NCBI GenBank assembly: GCA_030141605.1
Contig: JAQGDQ010000264.1
Span: 124,001 to 188,000 of the forward strand
Direction of reading: 5' to 3'
Length of the DNA: 64,000 nucleotides
DNA from: Tubiluchus corallicola
Taxonomy: Eukaryota > Priapulida > Priapulimorpha > Priapulimorphida > Tubiluchidae
Positions 12,601 through 27,600 of the stretch are shown here, piece after piece. Each line of letters opens with the position of its first letter. Positions within the stretch are counted from its first letter, which is position 1. A program made the translations under genes and the position numbers. The notes beneath the pieces were generated by a model that ran no database searches, was not told the origin of the DNA, and saw nothing but the letters and a program-made list of their open reading frames with translations.

Positions 12601-15600
12601 TCATTGCACAACGCATAACTGAGTATGATTTCCTTTAACGTAACAGCAGCATTCCTTACTGGATTTTTAGCTGAAACAAGTAATTTATCACTGGCTGTGT
12701 GTTCTTAATACTACAATTCTTTTGCATGGTCTCTTCGGTATAATTTTAATGTAGTCTCAACATGCAGCTACTAATAAGTCGAAGAAAATTGCCCAATTTA
12801 GCCTAAACAAGCTCATTTTAGGTTAACTCACAATGCAGGCATTATTATCGCTTCTTGACTACCACGCATTACCTACCCGACTTCTGTGTTTTTGGTGTTC
12901 TGGTTTCTAAAACCCCGCAGCTCGACAAGCACGTTTATGACTGTAGAGCATTTATGGTTTTCCGTGGGAGGGATTTAGTTGTCATGCAAACCATAGATTT
13001 ATGACTGCTTGTGCCTATTTCTCTGCATATATCTTTACTATAACTCATTTAATATGTCATAATGAAAAACGACGTGTCACCAACATCGGGCAACTCAGTC
13101 GTATATATTTATTGTCAAAAACTGAATTAATATTTCTATACACGAAGATTATTTCATTAATCTAGGAGTGCCTAGCAGAGATATAATTTGTATACTGTGT
13201 TCTTTGTCATGGTAATTCCACAGTAGAGAAATATCAGGCTGTGATTGAAACAGTTGAGGATTCTGCTGTTACTGTTACTGTGGACCTTGATTTCTTCTGC
13301 AAGTTGCTTTGTGTCAGTATTTATTGATTTTTGAACCCAAGAATTTTGAGAATTCCTACGGGGATGATGATAATATTTAAGTGCTTTTCTTCGGACGCCG
13401 CCGTTTGTTGAATTTTGACAATAAATTTTCCTACTTCCCATTTTTCCTCTATTCCTGTGCCGATACAGGAACGTTTGGTTCGTAAAAGTGATCCTATTAC
13501 AAGTTTTTCTAGTGTGATAGCGCGTCAAACTCGACATTTATGTTATATATGCGTCTTAGTCTCGGCTGATTCCAATAACTGACTGTTGGAATTACCTCCT
13601 TGGTGTACATGTTTATCTTGCAGTTTACACAAAAACCTAGTGTTTAATGGTGCTACGTACCTGCAATGTATAACAGAATATTGTTTGTACGGGCGGCAGT
13701 AAGTCATGAGCCGCTGAACACTCATGTTCTGCTGCTTGATTTCACAAGCACATTTACATTATTTCTAGTGTTAGAAAGCCTGCGTCAGGCCGTTAAGTCT
13801 TATATGAGATTAGTGTGCCTTAGGTGTCAGCACAGGTAATTCCTGCAATCAGAACAAAGAGAAAAGATGCGTGAGACAACGAATGCAATCTTTCCTTGCT
13901 CTTTTAGTGTCTCGTAATGTGATATCCAATGTTCGCTTGTGTATTCAAGATTAGATGTTGTGTAATAGCAATTATAATTAACTATGAATTAAAGCCTGCT
14001 GAATTAAATTACATAATGACGTATGACGGAAGTGAATGCTATGGATAGTACGCTGCTGCAACATTTATATTGTATAATCGACAAGTAAACGTCTTGGTGA
14101 AGTCATAGCTAAATTGATGGTTGTTGTGTCAGGATCATTAATCTTAGTTGCCCAAGATTTAGCTCATACTTCAGCAACACGTAGTGTGAATGCGCGTTCG
14201 TAGCATTGGCCATTTTACTTCTCAGACGGCGTGATGCATTGTGGGTAATGTTTTGCTGTTCTTTGTCCGCAAATATTTTCCATTCCGCATATCAATTAAG
14301 GGACGAAATGAGCTGAATGGTGAAAGGAGAAGGCGAAATCTTCAACGGACAGGATACAGGAAAACAGAGAAGCACACAGTCACGTATAGACAGAGGTGCA
14401 TTTGTTATGCTTGAAAGGACTCCGCCTGCCCTTGCCTTGGGCTAGTATAGTGAACTGGGATTCAATACCATTCTTTACAGGTGCATGATTCTGTAACACT
14501 TGCTCATCAAAATAAAGTTAGTTTGTTTCACAAGAAGTTTGGACGGGTAGTGTTCAAGTTATTATGATTTTTCCGTGAGTGCAACTGGAACTTTAAGCCT
14601 TTGTGTCTTATAGTGTGATTCTTTCTATGCAGTTTTTTTTAAAACTAATATTTTCAGTACTCATCCACGTGTTATCGTGTTCTTATTATAATTCTCACCA
14701 GGGGAAACTGTGTAATGTTAAAAAATGTGTTGTAGAAGCCAGGGAAAGTGATTTGTTTTTTTCTTGTTCTGCATACCTTAGCCATGATGCTACTGGAACC
14801 ATAGATGTGCTCATATCATCTTCCATTATGTCTCATTACAAGCTAGCAAAAACTTCATCTAGTGTCACGCCTGTGGCGGGTAGCCAACACCAGAATCGGC
14901 GCATTTCCGACAAATCCTACAAACTGATCCGCCAGTCTAAACCATTGTCATACATACCCGAAAATGAAGTTACTTCACCGTCTCAGAACACAGCCGAGAA
15001 GAAAGGAGACCGTTTGGACATGGCCATTAGACGAACGGATAAAGACGAAATTTATTATAAGCGACCGGTGCAAACGAAAAATTTGAGAAACAATGCAATA
15101 CGTAATCGCAACAATGTTAAATACCATAGACATGGAAAAAAGCGAACAGTTAAACCTAACCCGTATTGGTATTGTCTCTATCCATGTGGGGTAAGTAATT
15201 GGCCCCCAAGTAATACGGCCTCCAAGTAGAAAGTAGAACTTTCTTATTTACGTCTTGTGGTAAATCTACATAGTACCTAGATCTACCCGCTCAATGTTAA
15301 TAACTTGAACAACATTGCAGATTTGTAATCAAATCATATGAAAATCAAGTTATTCTAATTTTGCTTCACCAACATAGTAATTACTTTTTAATAAGTACTT
15401 TCTACTCTTATCCAAGTTAATTGGACTAAACGTTTTGATGCATATTTGCCATCTTTGGTAAGTAGGCCTAACATTGTTATTTTACATGATTAAGCCTAAA
15501 ATCCTTATTTTTTATATATGTTTTTTATATGTTTTTTTTGGCACTGATCGTACTAAAAAGCATGTGTCCTGTAAGTGTTTAATTGTAATTTTTACTTTTT

Positions 15601-18600
15601 TTACTGCAAATAATTTTTACCTCAAATGTATTTTTTTTCATTATTTCTCGGAAAATTAAAAAAAACACATGGGATCACATGAAATGGGTGCAAATAAAGC
15701 ACTTAACAAATGTTTAAGTGACCATACTCATTTTAGCTGTGGTTTGTGGCACGATACCAGCATTATAATGAACTCAGGCATCCATTATTTGGTCACCTTG
15801 TCAATTAAACTTGTATGTCCACCTGCATGATGACAGGTGTGAAAAATAATGAGACACTGAATGTCCTCTTTATGTTCAATGCACCTCCCCCCTTGCAATT
15901 TTTTTCTGGTAAATTTTTAGCAACGTTTTTAATAAACAGTTCAAAAAAAATATATAAGCAGTGTCTTGTTAGCTATTAGCTACAGCTGCTACACCCTACC
16001 CCTTCCCCCTCCCCCGCCCCCCCCCCATGAGACTGCAAAAATGTGATCTTTTGACATGGAGGAGAAGGAAAGTAGCTTGAAAACGTAAAAATATACAGTC
16101 ATTTTAAGTGACAGTGATAAATAGTCAAAATTAGGACATCAATCCTGGATGTGGAGGAGGCAAAAATGACATGAATTGATGAGCAATTTTCTCCAAACTT
16201 GTGCAAATTGTGGCGATAAACAACCTAGAATAGCCGGCCAAACAAGCTTTACTGTCGAGCGGAATGAATAATCTCAGAGCAAAAACTTGTCTGTAATGAA
16301 ATAATACAATGCTACCAGTGCTCATGATTTATATGCTGCCTGAGGTTATAAACTTTTCCACGCTTCTGATTCCAAGCTGATGCATTGAACTTCTAGAAAA
16401 AAACTCCCCCAATGCCTTCCTTTTGAATGGAAATACTGTATCTTTTCTAGCCATCGTGCAGTGCATGTTCTCAAGTTCAGAAGTGTGTTAAAACAATGTT
16501 AAGTAAGAATTGCCCTTGTGCTCAACGTAAGCTGTCTTGCTGTATTATTGAAAATTCTATATTGAAAATTACGCAATTCTTGAAAATGCGTAACTTTGAG
16601 CTCTCATAAAGATATACAGTATTCCAAAATAATTGTTTGTTGCCCTTGGTATTCAAGAGCTATGAGCCACAGTGCTATTACTCTGACAGTCGAACGGAGC
16701 AACACAAGTTTTCCTACTGATGTTTGGAGTTCCATTTGCAAATTCTTTAAATTTAATACAGCAAGTACAGCAGTTGGCAATATTTGTTCTGCCCATCGTT
16801 TGTAATTATTGAACTCTAGTTTGTTGGTTCAGTTCATAATACCAACAGAAACTAATCTCTAGCTGACGGCTTGGGTACCTGGTCGAAGAACAGGAACGCA
16901 TGATCACTGTTGTTATTTAATAATGCGTGCGAGAAGCAATGATTATACTAGTTTTATTTGCTTAGATTACTTTGTGTAGAGTTTACTTTGCAGCTTAGTA
17001 CATCCAGAAAAAGCGCTATTGGACTTTTAATCGCTCTTCCTAAACTTGCTATGTACTACGTCGCAGTTGATTTTAGAACATTCAACCTTGCTCAGTCAGC
17101 TAGTAGATGAATTGACTCATGGCCTACAAAATGCTCCTTCTAATACCTCGTGTTGAAGTCTTGAACGATATACTTCAAAAAATCTTTTTACAATATACTA
17201 AAAGTTTGGGTGCGTATTATATCGGAAAGAAGCGGGTGACACTTTTTCCTAATGTACTACCAAAATCTTTAACTATGACCAAGCTGTTGTAATTATGTAA
17301 TTTTTTGCCTCTGGGCCTAGCTTGGCACTGTATTACTTAATCACCTTTCTACTGACTTATACCTGCAGGTACGTTGCTATTCAAGCCATGCACCTCACAC
17401 CTGTCATTTTGAACAGCGTTGTATTAATTAAAAATGAGCTTCTTGCAGGATCATGCTGTTTTCAAAATGCAGATTTTGTATTGAAATATTTCAGCTACGT
17501 TCTTTGCCAGCATTAGCAGTACTTAGCTGCAATGATTTCTTCTGAATAAATGTGTAATAGTGTCCACTAACCAGTGATAAGCAATGACTTTGCTTTCTGT
17601 TTTGCTGTGGTTAGCCATGGTTATGGCCATGGTTAGCTGGAATATGTTTCGCCAATCAGCTTGAGTCACTTAATTTTAAGACTAAATAATGTAGTTTCTA
17701 AGTTTCCAGATTTTCAATTTGTGATTCAGTTGTTTTGGATACAGGCTGACATAATGTGAAATCAGTTTGTTCCACTTTTCACTATTTACATGTCATCAGC
17801 ACAGTAATATGTAGCATTATCTATGTGTTAGCGATGACTTTGTCCGAACCACAAGTTGTATAACAAGTTGAGTTATATGAGACAGCAAAAAGTCTCTTAA
17901 AAATCTGTAACAGACATCTTTGGTCTCAATTTCGTCTGTCACAGGCACATGTTCCTAATATTCTCATAAAATGCTAGAAAGTTTTTTAGCAAAAAGGTTT
18001 CTGCAATATCTGTTCCTGTGGAAAAACCATGTTAATACTTATTTACAGAATTCCTTGTATGGCTGTCTTTTGGTGCTTATAAGTTAAGATTTAAGAACAA
18101 AAAATATGGAAGCTTTAGGATATATTGTGATTGGATAGAATTTTATTGTACCTCATTTTACAACTGTGTTCTAAAAAGTTACAAATTCAGTTGTATGTAT
18201 ATTTTTTCTCCTCACTATCTTTCCAGCAATTCTGTTTATAGTTTGGTCTCCGGCAAAAACGATGTAACCACTAAACAACTTAATTTGCTGTCATTAATTT
18301 TTGGTTACTTGTAACTGCAATGTGGCTGTTATAAATGTATGGAGTTCGCACTATTATAAACAGTAATTGACTGTATGATAACCTGTTTGATGTATTGTTC
18401 GGCATTCTTCATCTTAGCTTAACTTTTTTGATTACTGATATTTTAGCCTCGTACATTTTTTTACATTTACCAAGCTCAATGAAATCTTGTGGTTACTTTC
18501 CTTCTTTAGTTACAATTTTAAACTTTTTGGAACTTTTAGTATACTTAGCAGAAAGTTGTGTCCATGCTTCCACTTATATCAGTATTTTTTGTTTCAGTTG

Positions 18601-21600
18601 GTTCCTGCAGAGGGCACTGGTAGCAGCGTATCAGACACAACATCACAATGTGCAGAAAGTGTGGTCCATGGGGATATGCATATAGAAAGGACAGGTGGAA
18701 TTGGAGATAGCCGCCCACCGTCTTTCCAGTAAGTATTAAAGACAAACTGGAAGACGTTACTGCAAAAATATTGGTCTCAAAGGCATTTTCTTTATATAAT
18801 TCAACAATCTTTCGAATTTTCCTTTAAGCACTATTAGCTTGAACTGCAAGAGATTATCACCCTCTTTTCATATTTATGGCTGTTGTGTGATCAAAGCTAC
18901 TGTACCTATATTGAGAAATACAGCACTTTATTACATTCTCTATAACTTAAGTTTAATAGTTTAATATTGTGACTGTCGCTACGAAAACGGAAAAGATCTT
19001 ACTAAATTTTTTGTAAACTAGCATTTCGACGTAGGTAGTTGATATGTGATATTCAGGGTCGAAATAAACTCTTCAGCAATGTAAAACACAAGCACAGACC
19101 CAATATGTTTTGCCTGTTGCTCTTCAGGATAACAGAAAATTTAAACTTAATTATACACAAAACCACATTTTAAGCGTTTTGTGTAATTAAATTATGCCAT
19201 TTTTTGATGACAAACCAAATCTTCTGGGGTGGGCCTTCTAAGCCCGAAAGCTGCACGATAGAATAGCTCAGCATATTTCAAAGCAAATATTGAATGGCTT
19301 TGAGACAGGATGGGTACACATAGGGGTGCAGAATATCACTATCTGAAATTTGGGTAGATGCTGAACCTGGGTCAGCTATAGTGACTTATTTGTTATCACC
19401 AGATTGTGCTGCCCGCTTCAGTATTAAGGTGTTTTTAATAGTGATACAGTGTGAGCCAGATGAACATCTAAATGTTATGGAATCTCTTTATATTAAACAA
19501 TATAAACCAGTGTAATGTAGGAAAAGGAACACCTCTATACATTTACCTGTTTTGATTAAGCAGTAATTTATTTAACAGTTCACTGTTATATATGTATAAT
19601 CGAACTCATTACAGAAATATAAAAATTAAATTTTATTTTGTTTCTTCTTTGTTTGCTTTCCCCGCCAGTGTGTTATTCAATATCCAGCTTGCTACAGTGA
19701 GTGGTGTTTCTATCAACTGACCATGACATACATAACATGACCGAGCTTCTCAGTCATAGTAAAAGTTGCCATACATATATATTAGCTAAATGGCCAGCTT
19801 TTATTTTAATGTTAAACTTGGATTGAATCATAGCTTTGTCCCATTGTAGTTTCTTAAACCCAATGAAGCTGATCACCGGATTTTCGTATTTTTTTCATTT
19901 CCTGCTGTTTTAGTTTTATATCTTTCATTCTACAGATCCGTCTCACGTAAACACGTTAAGATAAGATTATTAATTTGAATGCTGAGCATAAAGCAACCTG
20001 TTTGGGACTTAATTTCTATGCATGCATGCATGTTAATCCATCAATTTGCTTAGTGCAAAAAGGTCAGAACTTGTTTGACCTTCCAGCAGAAACTCAGCCT
20101 TTCATAGAAGAACACGTAATTGCCTCACTTTTCAAATTTCGTCCTACACGCTGACAGACAATTCAAAACTTTAAGAGTAATATCCTTGGAAAGTCTTGCC
20201 TAAGCTTGAGCATTTTTCTAAAGCTGGAAATAGGATTATAGGTTCTACTTTTTTGTTCCGTTTAACTGCATCCCTTGTGGTGTGGCATTTACTTATTAGA
20301 GCATCAATTGACTGCAAGATAGTGGTGTTTTCTTTAAGAGTTTTACATTTTTTTGCTATTGAATGGTAGGGGTGAGCATTCTGTACCAAAGCCAAAGCCA
20401 ATTTGAAAGATTTTTCAATAATTTTTCAAATCAATAATAAAAAGCTGTGTCACAATTATCACGCGTATTGCTTGATTTTGTTCTGCAGTAAAAACACAAA
20501 GAATCTGTGTAAGAACTGCACACTGAAATTGCAGCTGAATTGTGTACATTGCTTGCTGTTTCAAACGTTTTAATGATAAAGAATGTATGTAGTTGAAGTA
20601 TTGAATCATTTGAATCTATAGTTTTAGGTTTGAATCGAACTCAAACTAAAGAAAAACTTGTTCAATGCTTACCCCTAGTAGACGGGCCTGGGGGGGGGGC
20701 AACAGTAGAGGCAGGTGGCTAGTTTTAAATTGCAAACTGTGATTCAGACCACATTACAGTAATGCGTCAGTCAACTGCTACCATTGATATTCATAATGGT
20801 ATTGTACCATACATGATACTACTATACAATAGTAACATTTTGTACTATACTATGAGTTTCAACAACACAGTCAACTACATAAATATATTATTATTGTAAA
20901 CTAAACAACATTGCTTTACTATCATGTTTACTCAACAAGTGCTGTATTGAATTCACATGTATCTATTTAGATTATAGTATTGCATTCTTACTTAATTCTT
21001 AGGATCACCATAATATTTAAGGCTGCTATACAGGCTGCATTACTAGTCTCCACGGAGGCATTATTAATGCCAGTGCAGGGTAGAAAAAATAATGAATGCC
21101 TAAATTATCTCACTGAATAGACTGCACAGTTAAACTGTTTCCAGTTATTCAGTATCTGTAGTTTTGACAATCAACTCGATTAACAAGTTTTCAGTGCCTA
21201 TGTCTGGATTAGTAATACTTTCTTCAAAACTCTATTGAAAGGTGATTTACTATTCTGAATTAGTACATATTTTGAAATAATTAATAGTTAGTACTGACCA
21301 AAAAATGGACAAAATTTTTTTGCTAATGAAAGTTTTCCTGAAACAGTTTTACATGCTGGCTAAAATTATGTCATCAAGATTCAGCTAACTCAGCTGATTA
21401 GATTAAAATAATATTGATATTTTTAAATTAGTTTTTGCTTTTATCATCAAAGACTCATTGATTTTAAATATTTGATTCATTTTAAACAGACTCTTGTAAC
21501 TGTGCAGAAAGAGAATCATCTATTGGAGAATTTTATTTCCTCCTAATCTTTTTGTTCATTTCCTTCAACAAAGTACAGGGTCTTGCAGTGTTTTTCATTT

Positions 21601-24600
21601 TCTTTCTAAGCTGAAACCCAAACCTTATTATGCTGGGAATGTTGTTCTTTTCTTTCTAGCATGTTCTACTCATGCTGGCCACATTGTTCCTTTTCTTACC
21701 CCAGTGGTCAACTATTATGTTATCTGACACATCTCGTGGGACTCGAATTGCAAATTTTTTGTACTGGATAAGCTGATTGGTCGGAGGAAATGAATTCTCA
21801 CACAATGTTAAAGCTTTAGATCTTATCATTTGGTGTGGCCTTTTAAACAAGGTGCTAAGCACAGGAGTGTAGGAGTTTATTGCATTCACATGCCTTAAAG
21901 TCTCAAACAGTAGTTGACAGTTAGCCTGCTGAACCTTTGCATACCTAAAGTGTGTTTTATTGTCTGGCAGTGTTCACTGGATTATAAATTTTGCTTGAGT
22001 AAGTGAATGTTATAAAAAATTTATGCATTTGGTGCTCTTTCAACATCATCGAGGTTTTTTATATTTATTTGAGAATTTTTTACTCCAAGGAAGGAAGTGC
22101 TACAGTGTAAATACATTTCCTGAAATCATGGACTCCCATCCATCATAGAATAGCATTAGCTGTTTTTGAAAAGCAATACGTCGTCGTCCGTGTCGCAATA
22201 ATTGTCACATTAGGAAATTTTGTGTCTTTCATATTGACACCGGGGGCATTGTGCACGGTGTTCATACAAACTGCCCCGGTATGTGTAGAGTCAACAGCAT
22301 TTAGCACTTAGTGTGAATAATTATAGGTTTTAAACGCGAACAACTTGTTTCTACAACACATCCGTTGGTCACTTAGCCAGTTGGGTGGTTGTGTTTCAGC
22401 TAAAATGTGTTTAAGTGTGTGATAACAGTTGGAGTGTAAAATACCAATGTAAATGTTAACATGGTGGGTATTCGACGATACCAGAGATGCCTCGTGCCAG
22501 TTCCTTGACTTCGTGCACTTCCAGAATTCATCCTGGCTGATTTTTTAGACTGGTGCCTGCAGGAATTAATGTGATTTGCTGTTGTTGTTGCTCTTGTTGA
22601 TGGTGTTGATGATGAGAACGTCATCACTGGAAGTTTGCATATTTTACAACATAGGCCTATCTGTGTGCTATTGTTATGTACTTACAACTAGTTATGGGTA
22701 ATATTCTACGTAGACTATTACTGGAAATATATGCGGCAGATGACATTCTGGAAGACGAGGACAAAAAGTCTTCCAAAAGGTATTCATGGCATCTTTAAAT
22801 AAGAATTTTTGGAGATATGCTACATGATTCCAGTGCAGTGTGTATGCAGCGCTAGTGACTGGCACTAATGAACATCTAAGACTGTAATATTAAGTTTCTA
22901 TTTATGCTTGAGTTTCAACCGAAAACTGATTATCAAATTTTTAAATGAACTCCTAAATATAGGTGATTTTACTTGGTAAACATTCCAATAAAAATAGGCT
23001 TTTAAGTGGTATACATTGCATGCATGGTTTCAAGACACTTTCATAAAGTTTTTGCCTTCCGGCATGTGAGAATATCGAAACCTTGCAACTTTTTATAAGT
23101 CTTAATGCTTTCTTAAACAACTCTTGATCTTGTTTTCTGTCCAGTGGTGCTTGATCTTTTGGTCGCTTTATGTTCTGCAGACTAAATTGCAAAATGGACT
23201 TCTAAGGCACAATCATTTAGCCTTGAAAGATCCAACTAAGTTCTTCTCTAACATGATTAAATTACCTACGCTACCACGAATCTTCTTCGCTTGCAATTTA
23301 AATTTATATTAGTTTCACCATTTTGAGTTAATGGTATGTGGTGTCGGCAACTCTTTACCCACTGTAAATTATGGCTTAGCTCTAGTAAGAAGTGGTTGTA
23401 GCATGTCTGTAATTATTAGGTACCTCGTCCTTGCCTCCAGGACGCACACAAACCTGAATTTTAACTCAAGTGAATATCAGACAGGTTGCCTTATAAGAAA
23501 GCAAATATTGTTCCTTAATAGATTCAGTGTGTTTTTCTCACAATTTGTGTTATTGCTACAGCAGTAATTGTTTCAAAGTTATTATTTCCTGCATAAAATT
23601 CATCAGAACACCTTGAAAGTTTTGACATATTTGCCTCATTAAATATAGTCATTAAATATTTTATTAAAGATAGTTACTGTTAAAAGAAAGAAATTATGCA
23701 GAATCTCTGATACACCTAAGCTTTCTGAACAGCACTTTTTTTTAGTTTAATGTAATATTACAATCCAGCAGTCACAATATAATAGATGCTAATAACAAAT
23801 GAATTCAACCCGTTTAGCAGTCACTCTCCATTTCGAAATCGATAGCTACATTTTTCATTTTTTCATAATAAGGTTCTATCGTAGATTTTCCTAAAAAGGA
23901 TAAAAATCCTTTGAATGTCACCACAGTAATTCATATAGACATAGACATAGACATTTTTATTTATCTCCTCATTTACACCTGTATACAAATTGACTAATTA
24001 TTTTTTTTAGTTATTGATTAAAAAGGATAAATTAAGCATAAAGGAAAGAGTTAAGGGGGTGCAGGAGAAAGGGTAGCGAAAGACCAATTGGTCATCGGAG
24101 TCAGCTACCCTTCTCAGGTAAATGATTCATGAAAATTTGAAACAATAATATATTAGTGAATATATAACCATTGTAATTTTCACAACTACAATTTCCTCAA
24201 GAGCATAGGCAAAGGCAAACCTACAATTGTAGATTTGATTGGCACTCAGTTAAAAATGAACTGTTTAACCTCAGTATTTATTACACCCAGCAATTTTGTG
24301 CAGTCTGTTTCTTGTCTCGTTTGTGACTAAGACTGTAATTAACAGATCTGCAATAATAATAAATGGCTTTTATTTTTTTTTATTTAGTAAGCTGATTGTG
24401 CCATATGCTTGAACTTTGAACAGGATGTCATCTAATCAATTACAAATTTATTTTTCAGTTCTAAACTAACGGGTGGTGATGATTTTGATACCTGTACAGA
24501 AACAGAGTCAGTGATTAGTTCCCGAAGAGGTAAGAATATACTAGTAAATTATTATTAATTTCTTGCTAGAGTTTCAGCAAACTAGGAAAATTGGCCCAAG

Positions 24601-27600
24601 TATGATTTTTCTAATTGTTGACCTGTTTCTGAAATTTTTTAAATGCTTTTTTGGAAAAAAAATATGTTTGTAACTTTCATCCATTATCTTGGTCTCTGTG
24701 CTAGATCTCTGCAGTTGTATGTAAAAGAACACGTTCAAGCTGTCATAATTCAGTTACCAGCCCCTAACATTGAAAAATTATATGGCAAACAAAAGTTTGA
24801 AATTAGAAAGTTATGCTGTTTTTTATTTGCATAAAAACTGTTGATTAACTTGTTTGCATATACAATCAGTCTTCCTTTTCAGTAGCTTACTTACACACCG
24901 TGACCCTTTTCAGTAGCTTAATTACACACCGTGACCCTTTGCAGTTAGTATGGTTTCTCTTGCATCTCTCATTTTAGTTTCTTGTAACTGGTTCATGATT
25001 TGTAGATATCAGTTGAAAAGCTTGTTAGCTTGTGAATATTTTCATTTGTGCTTGACCATGTTTATTGACTTTCTAACCATAAGTCCATGACCTTGACCAT
25101 AATCTTGACATATTACTGTTAAAAACTTTTTGATTCTTTTAAAGTTTATTAATTCGTGAAATTTGGTATGACCATCTTACATAGACATAGACATAGAATA
25201 TTTATTTTTTCCAATAGCATTACAGAAATAGTTTTAGTTAAATATTAAATAATTGCAATCATGGAGCAATCATGGAACAGGGAGGGACCAAGGAGTCATG
25301 CAGTCTGCTGCGCTTTCATACAGCTGGATAGGTGTGATTAAAATAAAAATAAACGGTGATGTTCAAGTAACATAATCAATAAGAAAAAACAAAATTGTAG
25401 AAATTGTCAACAAACGAAAAACAAATAGAAAAAAGTTAAATACATAAATCTAAGCAAAAGAACACAATTTGGGGTCCAACAAAAGGTTTGTAAGCAACAT
25501 AATAAAGCAAAATCAATAAGCATGAAGCAAAACATGGACTCTAACTGAAACAAAGCAGATGATGAATAATTGCAACAAAATAATAATGGTAAGTAATAAT
25601 TATTAATGTACTCAAACTAACTCAATCAATATTAATTAATTAGAGGATTCTACGAGAAACAACAAAATCTATATACAGAAAATAATAAGTAGTACTTGCA
25701 ATATATTTGTAGTAATGTATAATAGCAAGAGACATCAATTTTGTTTCTTTAATAATTTTATTAGTGAAAGTAGATTATTCAGTAATTAGAATTATTATGA
25801 GTAGTAGTTACAAATACAGTCTTAGTAATGGGAGAATTTGAATAAGATTAGTGGGTAAAGTTAAAAACTGAAAGTATGGAAAAAGTAAGCATGAAAAAAG
25901 AGACCATCATGGAGAAAAATCATGAATAAAAAACAAGTATGAAAAAGAGCATCAGTTAGTTGGGAGATGAAAAAACTAGCTAGCTAGATTTTCGAGTATC
26001 TTTTGGGAGCAGAAAATAAGCTACTGTCAAAGGTATCTTTTGGCAATGAATTCGTTAATTTTATTTCTCATGATTTGAAACTCTCTTAATCTCTTCACAA
26101 AAACTGTTCAAAAGAAGCAGCTCTTGTGAAGTGGGAATGTATATCAGAAGCATTAGTGAAATATTCCATAACATGAATTTGAACAACTCAAGATTGTAAA
26201 TATGTCGTACTTTTAAAATTTATAATTTCATGAGCGATGGTGTAGCATATTCATATTTGCTAGCAAATGTTATTAATTTTACTATTTTATTTTGTTGTGT
26301 CTGTATTAATTTTTGAATTGATATAAAAGCTGTACCCCATGCTAAGGTGGGATACTGTAAATAAGGGAATATTAATGAATTATATAGAAGCTTCAAGGAT
26401 ATTTTGGTCAACATAGTGCCTTATTTTTAAAATGATTCCGGTAATTGTATGTTATATGTTTTATATGTGGTTCTCATGTTAATTTGTTATCAATGAGTAG
26501 GTCCAAGTATTTAATATTGTCTGTTTCTTCAATTTTGATTTTAGTAATTATAAAATGAAATTTTTAATTATTAACGTCATTAATTTGCTTGTTGTTGATT
26601 ATCATAAATTTGCTTTTTATAATTGATTGATAGATTCTTTGCCCTCATCTCATCCACGGGTCTATTTTCTTCATTGACAGATTTTTGCAATTTACTTATT
26701 TTGGAGTCAGACATGAACAAATTAGGTCATTGGCAAATATTCAGGCACGAAAGTTGCTGCATGTGGGAAGATTACTAATATGAATTAAGAATAGAGGAGG
26801 TCTTAAATTAGAGCCTTGTGGGGCGCTCCACATGATGTGTCTTTGTAGTCCGGTGAAACAGCTTAGTTGTAGCACTACTTTTATATGGTTTTGTGTGTGA
26901 ACGGAATTCAGCAGTCAGCAGTATTTATCCAAAAATTTCAAGTTTCTCACATTAGGTGGCGCTTCGTGTTCACTTTTTCTATGTCTTATTTGATTCTTTG
27001 CTCATGCACATTCCTTCTGTCAGTTGTGTCTCTCGGTTTTTCGCTGGACCGGTTTACTGAACCAAATATTGTCGCAAGACATCAAACAAGATGTTTACTG
27101 ATACGTGACTAGCGAACAGGTAGCGACCTGGAGGAACTGTCCAAAATCATCAGTCTTTACCTGTTATAATCCATCATGCTCATCTTCTCATTAGACAGGT
27201 TTACGTCTGTCAGTACAAATTAGCCAATAATGTACACCGATACCCTGTTGGCTGGTTTGGTATTTCTTACCGAACACTACAGTCTTTCTACAACTAAGAA
27301 CCATTTTTATTTCAGAAAAGGCACAGAACAAATGATATTTGTTTGCATAACTTTATAATTGAGTATACTTGTCCTGTCAAGTTGCACTAATCTTTCACTA
27401 TTCTTTGTGTAATTAGTACATTAACTTCTATGCCTTGAAAAGAAATTTTCATTAAATGCAACATTTTGGGTTGTACCAAGCACATTTATTATTATTAATT
27501 AAAATTTACTTGATCTCATTGTAAAATACGTAGCACTTGTAAAGACATTTAAAAACACCTAACTGTTATGCTACAAATAGGCTTAATCTAGATTACAATG

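Larger units (their letters stand above)
677..18597. other. dsh intron, 17.9 kb
   Basis: AT-rich intron. Holds the non-LTR remnant (1927-3300), a second retroelement-like 3' end near 3500 (CGAAGAAGTCGAAAAGTCGG), the hairpin at 8251, the SINE at 12180, and the candidate nested peptide gene at 14627-17550. I see nothing coding between 3600 and 8200, 8300 and 12170, or 12330 and 14600. Confidence 0.8.

Noticed and set aside
13172-13537. 121-codon open frame on the - strand
   Set aside because: Basic, Asn/Ser-rich sequence without recognisable motif, start context or splice sites; possibly a repeat remnant but unsupported.
20690-20699. G run as a possible G-quadruplex
   Set aside because: A single G tract; four separate tracts are needed.
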